A stretch of 64,000 bases of DNA, from positions 5,272,057 to 5,336,056 of the forward strand of contig CM021319.1 of the NCBI GenBank assembly GCA_010645155.1. Direction: 5' to 3'. The notes below the pieces were generated by a model. That model was not told the DNA's origin. It saw only the letters and a program-made list of their open reading frames with translations, and searched no databases. The DNA is from Tigriopus japonicus (Eukaryota > Arthropoda > Copepoda > Harpacticoida > Harpacticidae). The stretch's first letter is position 1, and every line of letters begins with the position of its first letter. A program made the translations under genes and the position numbers. Below are positions 1-9,749 of this stretch, piece by piece.

Positions 1-3000
1 AAAACTAAAAGCAGACATGCACTAAATAGGATGGATTTTGATTGTTAAATAATTTTGTATAAAGACTAAAGATGAAACCCTATGCATTTAACATTTCCGA
101 TTTACAGACACATAATGTTACCTATCGTCAAAATTGGGTCAATACCAGCTTTATTGGGCGGGGGAGGATCAACCCTGCAATCCTAGCACCTAAGGATTCA
201 CGTTAACGTCAATTGTCTATAATGCCAAGTTGACGCTTTGTTCCCATGAAGTTTCTTACTAGAACGCACAATACAAAAAATGTAAAGAAGTTTAAGAAAA
301 TATATATTTTACAAAAAATGTCTTGAGCAATGCTCCTTACTTATACATTTTTTTGCATTGTGCGTGACAATTGAACAACAATAATGAAAACAATGAAAAT
401 AAAAAAATGGCTGCCAAGTGGCAACTTTTCCTCATTTTTGGCCGCCAAAAGGCAACTTCTGATTTTAAATTAGGCCGCGAGCCCTCCGTGGGACCTGGCA
501 ACCCTGTTGAGCAGGTTTACCCTTGCAAATTGAAGGGTGTTAAGCAAGTTAGTGCATACAACAATATCATTAATTGTGTGTTGTACTTTTCAAACTAACA
601 AATTTGAGGTTTCAATAGAACACAATCTCATGATGAAGGATCCACTACTGCTTATCCTTTGTGTCTCTGACCTGCCGAAAGGCCCAGGTCACCAAGGCCC
701 CACCATTAATGACAAAGGAATTCAATACTTTCAATGTGTAGACGACCTGTTTCTTTTCATCAATTTCAGCAAAGGACCGCTAAATGGCATCAACATTTTG
801 CAAGGTGATTGCCTTGACAATAACCTTCAAGTCAACACCCTCAAAATGAAGCCCATGGTTCCCATAAAAAAGTCCCAAATTGCATTCGTGCGGTCTGTTC
901 ATCCCCTCTTCATTTATCATTTATGTTTTCTCTTAAACATCAAAATTTAGACATAAATATCATTTATGTCTAATTTAGTTGAACATGGTGAAAATATTTT
1001 GCAAATTCGAGCCTGAAATGTTATTTATTGTATGTCCACTCCAAACACCTTGTGCTGTATAAAGAGTACGGGAAGAGGAAATAGAAATACGTTAAATTCG
1101 GTTGACATATGCAAATGTTCATACAACATCAGTGGTCCCAATACATGCAATATAATCACTAATTAGTGTACATTTTCTCAATTGAACTTTAATTCAGAGG
1201 TCCAATAACCACAGGGGATTAGTAATAGCAGGGAGACTTATCATTTGAATTCCGTCACAGATTGGGCACATCAGAGAGTTCCAATTCGTTACAACTCTGA
1301 AACTGTAGAAATCTTGCAGAGCTTTAGATTGGACTTCGCTCCTTTTCATGATAATCCAAGAATAGATATGATATTGTCGATTTTAGTTGTTAAAGTAAAG
1401 TAATCGATGAGCGCAATGAAACGTTTTGGTCCGTGGGAGAGTTTCCGGGGGAAATGTGGTTCTTAATTCTTTTTCAAGAGGATTTTGCGAGTGGATTAAG
1501 GTCCATACCCTTTTCACTGACTTTTCATTAAAGTCCATGTGTTTTACAAGGTATTGGTCATTATTGATCACTGAGATATGGTGGCAAACACATGGGATTT
1601 TGGGTCCAAGATGTGATTCGCCAGTATGCATAGGTTCTTTTCAAGACGCTTTCTGGTTCACCATTTATATTGGCATGTTCCTCGTGTTCTTGATAATTGT
1701 GGGATTCGAAAATGGAAGTTTGACAGCCGTCTTTTTGCATTTTGCGTTTCTTTTGGTACCCAATTTCCTCTTCCCCGTCCTGTTTGCAAATCCAATTGAA
1801 CCAGTTCGCAACAACGCAATGGGCGTGATAAGGGTGGTTCTCCACGAGCACATCGAGAACAATACTTCTTCAAAGGTTTTTCACAGTGTGACTGGGTGGT
1901 ACATTGTGAAATTGTTTTCCTCGATATTCCAATGATGAAGTAAGAAATGTTCAAGTCTTTTCAAGTCATTATTGGTGAAACATGAACGAGTTATCAAATT
2001 GTCTATAAGGGACTCTAACCTAAATTGAATTTCATTGGCTAAATGTCTTGTCTCGATATGATAAAATTTCATGTCTTCTTTGTCATGGTCACATCTAAAG
2101 CTAGATGAGTTTGTGTTGGCATCACATCAGGGAGGCCAAGCCAGTCTCACTATTGTTTCAAAACTGTGATCAAAATTCTGCCAATTCCATGAAAGGCAAT
2201 GTTGAATATAATTATCCTGGGCAGGAGCTTTTTTCATTTTTGGCAGTTTTGGCTCAAAGAAAAATTTGTTGGCTTTACAACTAAATCTGAATTTATTTTC
2301 GCATTTTCTAGAATTTTTTTTATCAATTTTTGCTTTTGCAGACTGCAAACAAGTTGTGATTTTTTTTTTCATTTGTTCAACTTTTTCCCGTCAAGAGATC
2401 ACAACATCAAATACATGGAATATTCTTATACATAACTTTGATTGTATTGGATTGAATATGTCTGTGGTATATATTTTTGAAGAATTCTTTATGACAATGT
2501 GCCCTATTTTTGAAAATCTGGCCACAGATCAAATGTTTTCAGCATCACTAAAGATGAGAGGATTTACATGCCGGAAGGGCTTGCCAAAAAATACTAAACA
2601 GGACCAAACAATAACAGTCATCATTTAAAACTTATAGAAATACATCGTTGATGGGAATTGGGCAGTGTATATGGCAAGAGTCAAACATGTAGGACATCCA
2701 CTGAATGGTTTCTAGGTTCATCCTTTTAATTATTGGCACATTTGTGTCGTTACAATTTCTCTCGTCATTTTGGCAATGCTGTTTGTTGAAGGACCAGGTT
2801 GAAAATCTCAATCCAATCACCAATCTCTCCAATCAGGGCTAAAATTGGTTCAATTATCAATTTTCCCAATCCAATCTATGATTGACCCCATCAGTAGTGG
2901 CAAACAACAAATCTCACACCTAACTGATAAGAGATAAGACAGGATAACATACAACGAAGAACTCAAATATGGAAGAAGAAAAATAATTTATAAAAACGAC

Positions 3001-3059
3001 AAAAGAATGATTAAGATGGCTATTGAATATAAATTAATATGCAACTATTAATAAACATG
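1..3059. other. Left-edge region with no supported gene
   Basis: No gene, RNA or bounded mobile element could be supported here. Open frames exist on both strands at about 1383-1954 and on + at 537-950, but they overlap each other, match no family I recognise and show no convincing splice pattern. On the minus strand of 640-860 a conceptual translation reads well apart from one internal stop, so an old pseudogene is possible. The sequence is AT-rich and otherwise unremarkable. Confidence 0.4.
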
Positions 3060-3061
3060 TA

Positions 3062-4347
3062 CCGGGCGTGTAAAAAGTCCTGAGACCTTTTTTAAATTTA
3101 ACATTATGAGCTCTTGAATGATCTTGATGAAGTTGAACATGGGTAATATTTATTGCTGGTTGAAACAAATACATGTAAATTAAAGATATTTTTTAACTTG
3201 AGCCCCATTGGCATCAATTACAGCCTCCAGACGCCTTCTGAAGGCCTTGCACGTTTTGCTAACGTAGTCCTTGCACATCCTCCTCCACTCCTTGTTGACG
3301 GAGTCCTTCAGAGCTTGAATATTACTGTGGCGGGTCTTGCATGCTTTACTTTCAATGTGCCACCACATACTATAGTCCAGAGGGTTCAGATCCGGACTCT
3401 GTGGTGGCCAGAAAGTTTTTGGCCAGAATGCCATGCTGTTGGCTTGCCATTCCTGGACAATTTTGGCAGTGTGCGCAGGTGCACCATCTTGTTGAAAGAT
3501 GTAGGAGGACTTGCCAGACTTCTTCGTGATCTTGAGGATCTATGGGAGGACCTTGGTCTTCAAGATATCCAAGTAGTCAATGGCCGTCAATCTGTAGCCT
3601 GTTTGAAACCAAATTGGTGGCATTTTTTCCCCTGTGGAGGCCACGACACCCAGCATCATCACTGACGCAGGATGCTTTGTCTTGGTGATGCTGCCCTGGC
3701 CTCTGGGGGTCTTATCAAAGCAAATGACACAATCATTTTGTTTATTGATTACTGGATCAACTGTGAAAGTCTTTTCGTCAGAGAAAAAAATGATCCCATC
3801 ACCATGACTTTTCAAATCTCGGAGAAGCCTTTGACAACGCTCTAGACGGACTTCCTGCTGATGTTGAGCTAAAAGTGGGCGCTCCAAGAGTCTCAAGGAC
3901 TTTCCACCAGCAGCTTTGACAGCATTAGACACGGTCTTCTTGCACACTTTCTTCTTCTTGGCCAACTCGGACGTTTTCATGTTGGGATTGGCGATAAATG
4001 CCTTTTTAGCCTCAGCTGGCGACAATTTTTGTGGCCTCCCACTTCTTGGTCGATCCTTGATGTCTTGGCCATCACTCAGGCGATTCCTGACCCTACAGAC
4101 TGTGGCTTTGCTGACTTTGAGGAGGTTGATGATGTCCTTGGTTTTGTGGCCTGCGCGCACAAGTGTGGCAATCTCCAGCCTTTTGGCTTCCATCACAGCT
4201 TCTTGCTGATTGATAACTTTGAAAAACACCTCATTTGACAGCTGACACTATTGCTGAACCAATGGGGTGGGTATTATCTAATTAGCAACTCGCTAAACCT
4301 CTTTACATTACATTTCAAAATGGTCTCAGGACTTTTTACACGCCCGG
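3062..4347 (-). mobile_element. Tc1/mariner-superfamily DNA transposon with perfect TIRs
   Basis: The element is bounded by perfect 26-bp inverted terminal repeats at 3062-3087 and 4322-4347, the outer part reading CCGGGCGTGTAAAAAGTCC. TA dinucleotides flank both ends at 3060-3061 and 4348-4349, the usual Tc1/mariner target duplication. At 1286 bp the length is typical of a full-size member. It carries one transposase frame on the minus strand, broken by a single stop codon. The intact TIRs suggest a fairly recent insertion that could still be mobilised in trans. Confidence 0.95.
3180..4229 (-). pseudogene. Mariner-like transposase with one in-frame stop
   Basis: The frame spans 350 codons including the terminal stop, the full length for a Tc1/mariner transposase. 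The only defect is a TAG at codon 230 (3540-3542), where family members usually carry tryptophan (a TGG to TAG change would explain it). The N-terminus has a helix-turn-helix region (about 12-50), a GRPQ hook motif near residue 64 and a second helix-turn-helix. The catalytic triad reads FFSDEKTF (Asp151), QQDGAPAH (Asp248) and SPDLNPLDY (Asp285). By my count 36 residues separate the second and third aspartates, giving a DD36D pattern rather than classical mariner DD34D or maT DD37D. The family acts in the nucleus, cutting and joining DNA at its own TIRs. This copy should be inactive unless the stop is read through or is a sequencing error. Confidence 0.9.
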
Positions 4348-4549
4348 TATATATGAAAAGGACATTAAAAAAAAAAAACCTTAGGTACAAAAAAGAAACC
4401 TGAAAAAAACAGGAAAAGAAAACATAGACCTACAGAAAAAAATATATAAACAAACTGAAAAAAGGATAATACGAAATAAGTACGACAAAAAATGTTAAAA
4501 AGAAAAATAGTAAAAGAAAGAAGGGAAAGGCTAATAGATATAAAAATGG

Positions 4550-4796
4550 CTTACCTTGGATCCACACGACCACGACACAACACAACACAGCACTTAGTCT
4601 AAACCGGCCAAATTATCACGAGCAACGCAAAAACACGTCTGCTCACGACAATAGACGGGAGAAGACTCAAAAAGGATTTCTCCCGACAGCTTCAATCCGA
4701 CCCGCAACATGATTCGAACCTACGCCGTCTGGGGAAGCACTTACACTCAGCACTTTTAAGAACGCGCTAGTACGCGTGGCCACTCTGGCTTCCTTA
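4550..4796 (-). repeat. Probable tRNA-derived SINE
   Basis: Read on the minus strand, the stretch starting near 4796 resembles a tRNA. It has an A-box-like segment (TGGCCACGCGTAC, compare TGGCCGAGCGGT of tRNA-Leu). It also has a perfect B-box (GGTTCGAATC, + strand 4711-4720) about 70 bases further on. The acceptor and anticodon stems do not form a complete cloverleaf, so this is not a functional tRNA gene. The tRNA-like head continues into unrelated sequence down to about 4550, as expected for a SINE body. Target duplications were not identified. Confidence 0.5.
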
Positions 4797-4849
4797 TTGA
4801 GTATTGATCCTTATTGATTCCTCCTTATTGAGACTTAACAGGAGCTCTT

Positions 4850-4990
4850 ATTGATATTTTAAAGAATTTGTCTAAAATTTTTCAGCTCAATGGAACAATG
4901 GAGTAAAAGTTATGCATCTTTGAAATTCAGGCAAGTGTAGGCGGAAAATGAACTCGTTTTACCTCGTGTTGCAAGATCTTGCATCAACCT
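4850..4990 (+). repeat. Fragment of the foldback family also found at 52083-52885
   Basis: About 140 bp share the order of words seen at 52640-52720 and 52083-52125: a CAGCTCAAT segment, then TTCAGGCAAG, then GGAAAATGAACTCGTT, then TTGCAAGATCTT. This copy lacks the palindromic partner, so it is a truncated member of that family. Confidence 0.55.
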
Positions 4991-5087
4991 ATTCTAGACC
5001 CTTACTGCTGAAATGGGTAATTTTGACGAATTTTAGGTAATTTTGACGAAAAAATTCTGAGAGCACTGCTTGGGTGTCTGTGATGAC

Positions 5088-7052
5088 TAGGGACGGGCAA
5101 AAAGTGCAAATAATCTTACCCTTTTAGTTACCAAAAGTTGCAAAAAATGTGTCCAAAAGTGCAAAACAAAGTGCGAAAAATGTTGAAAGTGCAAATAAAT
5201 GTAAAAAAGAACAAATAACTGTCGAAAAAAAGCAAAAAATTGTCAAAAAGAGCAAATAAGTGTCAAAAAAGAGCAAATAAATGTCAAAAACAGCAAATAA
5301 ATGTCAAAAGAGAGCAAATAACTTGCATTTGGACTTAAAACGTCATTCATGGAGTACCCACGGCTCCTAATTGAGCAAGAGAAGTCATTTACAAGTTCTA
5401 AAGACATTTGAGACTAGTTTGAGGTGAAGAGACAATGCTGCACAAGTAATAGAGTTCTATTAATTAGGTCACTAGCAAAAAGGATGTAAAGTCATGAAAA
5501 ATACTCTAGTCAACAATCTTCTGAATTTTTCATTCCTAAGGTGCTCTCGTGGATGTATATACCTAAAATATTGTCGAAATATATTTAGCAATTGTTTTAT
5601 GTGGCTTTACATCACTTCGTTTTCGTCCTTCAAGTTGTTCAAAAATAGACATTGAAAATTGAACAGAAAAATACCCACGTGTGCCTAACAATGGCATCAA
5701 AGAAAATAGTCATAAATGTGTTTTAAGCATGTTTTTAGTGACATTACTTCAATATTTGGCCCATGGCCTAATTACCAGAACTCAATTTCAAATGTGGCAT
5801 TCATTGTCTCATCACATCAAAACTGTTCTCAAATACTTTTGGAACTTAAAAGTAATATTTCCAAGTCAATTAAACAATGTGTACTGCTACATTGATGTAT
5901 CCTTAGCTTGATGATTTTAAGTTTATAACGGCCTTTTTTAGATTTAGCAATCTTTGTAGGCAGTAAACCTAATTCTACAATCTATATTGTTTGTAGATCC
6001 TACCATTACCATAACATGAGTTTCTTTAGGTTTGCTATTTGTTGGTTGCATGCAATGAGATTCTTTTGTCTAATCTTTAGTTTAGTAAACAGGATGTTAT
6101 AGTTAAAGCCAAGATGGTAAATAAAGTGTGAGGTAGTGATGGGAGCCAAACAGGAGCTTGGGCAAGCGGTCCGGTACAGTACCTTGGACTTGCCGAAACT
6201 TGGGTCTACTTGGGTGCCTGTACAAGTATTTTTCCCACCTTACAGGTTTGCCAAATTTGCTAGGAATGAAGACTAAACCTTCGGCATCAGAATTTCAATT
6301 AACCAGAAAGTTTCAGCGAAATAGGGCCCATGCCCTTGTTAGGATGGATTTTTAGATGAAAATACACAATTCAAAGCTTATGTATCGAGAAATGCAAAAG
6401 CTTTTGAGAATATTTAAAAAAAAAAAGAGTTGGCATCTTATATTTTTTTCTAGCAACTCTGAGTGACCGAGCTTGTTCCCAAGTGTGACTGTTAAATCTC
6501 ATTCTTGATTGGCCCGAAAAGTGTATTCATGTGTGGCTTAGAACGGAAACTAAAGAAAAAACATGGTTTTGCAAATGCTATCCAAATCAAAAATTTTTTT
6601 GTTTCGCTTCCACTGTTTATTGCTAAATTATTAAGGTCAAAAGATCATTGAAAATGCAACTTGACGTTCTTTTCTTCTAAGTCACACTGCAAGCATCTGA
6701 AATCTTCTAAGAGCAACTGCCGGCAACTGCATCTTCCAATGTTCCATGAGCTTGCCAAGTGTATTGGTGTATTGCCCAAGTAATGCTTGTCAACAACTTG
6801 TGGTTGGGGTGTTTGTGATGACTCATTACTTGCCCAAGTCACATCACTAGTGTGAGGTTTGCGTCTGAAATGCACATATTTCTTCAAGGTGCTAAGAATG
6901 GTTGATTGCAAATGCAAGCTTTTTCGACTAGTTCAAAATTTGATCTTGAAACTAAAAATTCTTTCAAAAGCCACTACATTTTCTTAACAATTTGTCAATT
7001 TTGGCCAAAAACGTAAATAAAAAGTGAAAATAAAGGTGAAAAGTGCAGAAAA
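5088..7052 (+). mobile_element. hAT-like non-autonomous element, right end lost, carrying a nested insertion
   Basis: The left terminus reads TAGGGACGGGCAAAAAGTGC, nearly identical to the left end of the complete relative at 56899-58423. Internal blocks at 5330-5480 and 6860-7050 align with that relative at 57540-57680 and 58160-58375. Inside the left end (about 5150-5330) is a degenerate tandem run built on GCAAATAAATGTCAAAA. The right terminal repeat expected after 7050 is absent, so this copy is truncated. Positions 6134-6849 are a later insertion. No coding potential was recognised. Confidence 0.7.
6134..6849. mobile_element. hAT-type MITE nested in the 5088-7052 element
   Basis: The 716-bp unit starts TAGTGATG and ends CATCACTA. 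It is flanked by an exact 8-bp duplication, GTGTGAGG, at 6126-6133 and 6850-6857. Inner sequence near both ends repeats the word CTTGGGCAAG in inverted orientation. The uninterrupted site is visible in the paralogous element around 58160-58172 (CTGTGAGGGTTGCG). The 8-bp duplication and T-A-G termini are typical of the hAT superfamily. It has no transposase and the short open frames inside are not recognised. Confidence 0.85.
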
Positions 7053-7312
7053 ATGGGTTATTTAAATTTCTAATAGTATTAGCACCATATGTTGGAAAAA
7101 ACACGATATGTTTTAATGAACTTAAAACGTACCAAAAATATCCCCTTCCCCTCATTAATTTAACATTACAAACGTACCTGCGTTTGTATTTTTTCTTTAA
7201 GTTATTAACAAAGTTTTTAGGCACCACATCATTTTTATGAAAAGCTACAGAGATTCCTCTATCCTGACTATTAATGTGCATTTCATTTGTAGAACTGTTA
7301 CTCTGTCATCAT

Positions 7313-8056
7313 TAGAGCGGCCGAAAATATTTAATTAAATATATAAATATTTAATTTAAATATTTTACCGTATTGAGCACTTTTTAAATATTTGGGCTTT
7401 TTCTTCCAAAACTAAAGGAAAATTCCCTTGGTTTCTTTGAATTATATCAAGAATCATCATGATTTCCACAAATCTTTTGAAAAATTGGCAAACAATCTGA
7501 CCTTCCCAAAACAGTATATTCAAGATCTCCTTTTTTTAATTATTAAGCCAATTTTTGAGGTGAATAGTCAACAAATAAATTGGGAAAGTATTCTGCGTGG
7601 GAAAGAAATATTTGGTCGATTTGGCCTTGAAAATTACATTAACCGTTTTGAATGTAGAAAAGAAAAGCACAGCTCCAACCAAAAGAAAATTTGGGAAACT
7701 CTGGGTTGAATGTTCAACCAAATCTTGGCCAATAACATTTTGATTAAATCTAGGGTAAAAATAAAGACTGTCAAGAATAACAGAATAACCAATTTTCACT
7801 ACATGGTATGAATGTTTTCCGCCAAAGATTTGTCTACCTGCATTTTCGTCGTTGCAAAATTTTCATCTAAAATTTGGATTTTGAGTGCAGAAGAAGCTCT
7901 AAAAATACCAATTTATTTCCCTTGAATACCTACAAATTTAAATATTTTTTAAATATCTGGGTGCTTTTTAAATATTTTATTAAATATTTTGATGTTTTTT
8001 CCTTAAATATTATTTAAATATTTGGCCTTGAAAATTATATATTTTCGGCCGCTCTT
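7313..8056. mobile_element. hAT-type MITE, AT-rich
   Basis: The termini are TAGAGCGGCCGAAAATAT at the left and its near-complement (ATATTTTCGGCCGCTCTT) at the right. The flanking 8-bp duplication is GTCATCAT at 7305-7312 and 8057-8064. The interior is very AT-rich with repeated TAAATATTT words, a texture shared with the MITE at 35546-36101. No transposase is visible. Confidence 0.85.
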
Positions 8057-8064
8057 GTCATCAT

Positions 8065-9749
8065 CAATATTTGTTACTTAGTTTGGATTGATACAAGCCA
8101 TTTTAGTACTAAGAGACAACTCTCGAGTACAGAAGAACCAGTTTTTGAGATTTGTTGACAAGCCTCAAACGAGGACAGCTGACGAGCGGATTTTTGAACA
8201 TTCGTGGTGCGGTTGCCAATAACATAAGGTTTTGTGTTAATGAATAAAATTACACGTCGCACTTTCAGGGGTCCTTCAGGTATTTTTTTCAAAACTCTGA
8301 AGCCAACATGTTATACCAAGTTGTGGAATAAACGATATGTTCCTTGCTTTGAAATTTATATTGTTTAAGTTTAAAACAACGGAAAAATAAATCTAGATAC
8401 ATCGTGCCTTCAAATTTAAACCAATCGAACACCATAGAAAAAAACAAAACCCAATTTGAGCAATTTTGGCAACACTTCGCATGTCTCACTTGATCTTAAG
8501 TCGGAATCAAGACCAACGAGACTTTCATTGTATTGGTCTGGTCTCAAACTGTATGAGACATTGCTGGTATCGGCCCCATTAGTACTTAAGTTCCCGTCCC
8601 TACTCATGAGGATCTTTGCATTCTATGACTGGTTTCGTTTTTTGCAGCGCTGCCAGATGGCTATTTTCATTGCCATTTTTGCCAGAGTCAATAGGATAAG
8701 AACAGTGCCAAAGAACTGGAAGTTAGAAAAGTGGTGAAGGTTAAAAGTATGACAAAATACACTTCGTTAAAAATAGTTGTGTTCAAGATATGGTTGCTAG
8801 CCAACGGTAAATTTTCAAACAACTTTTGGCAATGTCATCTTCAAAAAAAGCCAGAAACGCTGATTGTTTGTAAACACAAAAGTTTGTTACTCATGGAATC
8901 GTGTTTCGTTGGTCCCTAGAACCAATACCTTGGAATATAAGGTAGACCTCTCATTTGAACTCGCTAGGATTTCTGCATAATTTGATTGTTGGGAATCAAT
9001 TTACACGAGTAGTTCCTTGTTTTGTTATAAGAGCAATTTTCTTCTAGACATATTTTAATATTGTGCTGTAGGCTTTATAATAGATACCTTAATAAATAGG
9101 TCGATGACAACGGGGAGACTTTTAAAAAGCCTTGTCAAGCCTTACTGATTTTGAACTGAACTGAATAGCCCTCATAATTTAAAAAGGATAAAGCAGATGT
9201 TTCGTCACTTGTTTTGTTTTGTTTAACCACTATTTGGCTTACATTCCAAAAGTTTTATTTAGAATGCACAAGTAATGACAAAACCACGAAACACATTTTT
9301 CTGAAGTCCAAAAATTACCTTGACGCCTAGAATGGTTTTTGTACTGCCTCATTTGAAATAAAAAATGTTAAATTTCAGCTCAGGAATTAACGGGGTTATC
9401 AAACTAGCCTAAAAAATAGGATGTAATTTCTTTAATTCAACCCATTTCATTGCCAATAGTGATAACGCGCACAGGGTGCATCACCTTAAACCGAAAATCG
9501 GAGAAGGAAAACATCAGTCTGAAATCTGTCTGATGATTCGAATTAAAAGACACTAAAAAGATCAAATCATGTATCATCAAGTTATCAATTGTGAGCTGGA
9601 ATGAAATATTGACTCAGATAATCATAGATAAGCTGCACTGAGACGAAGTGCTTTCCAAAAGGGCATCAATCTGTGTGTAGGGGATCATGAAAAAACTCTT
9701 AAGTTAAACATACTTGTGTTAGCTCTTATTACCGTACTTTCATCTTCAG
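8065..9749. other. Intergenic, no feature recognised
   Basis: AT-rich DNA between the MITE cluster and the TTC38-like gene. No open frame with family resemblance, no bounded repeat and no RNA gene was seen. The 5' UTR and promoter of the downstream gene must lie in its right part, but I cannot place a start site. Confidence 0.5.

Noticed and set aside
537..950. 137-codon + strand frame, and a smoother minus-strand translation with one stop
   Set aside because: Neither strand matches a known protein. Mentioned only as a possible old pseudogene.
1383..1954. Overlapping open frames on both strands, up to 169 codons, one with hydrophobic stretches
   Set aside because: No family resemblance, no splice context and mutually exclusive frames. 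Could be a decayed gene, but nothing favours either strand.
4700..4796. Functional tRNA gene on the minus strand
   Set aside because: The B-box is good but the acceptor stem does not pair and no clear anticodon loop is formed, so a SINE fits better.
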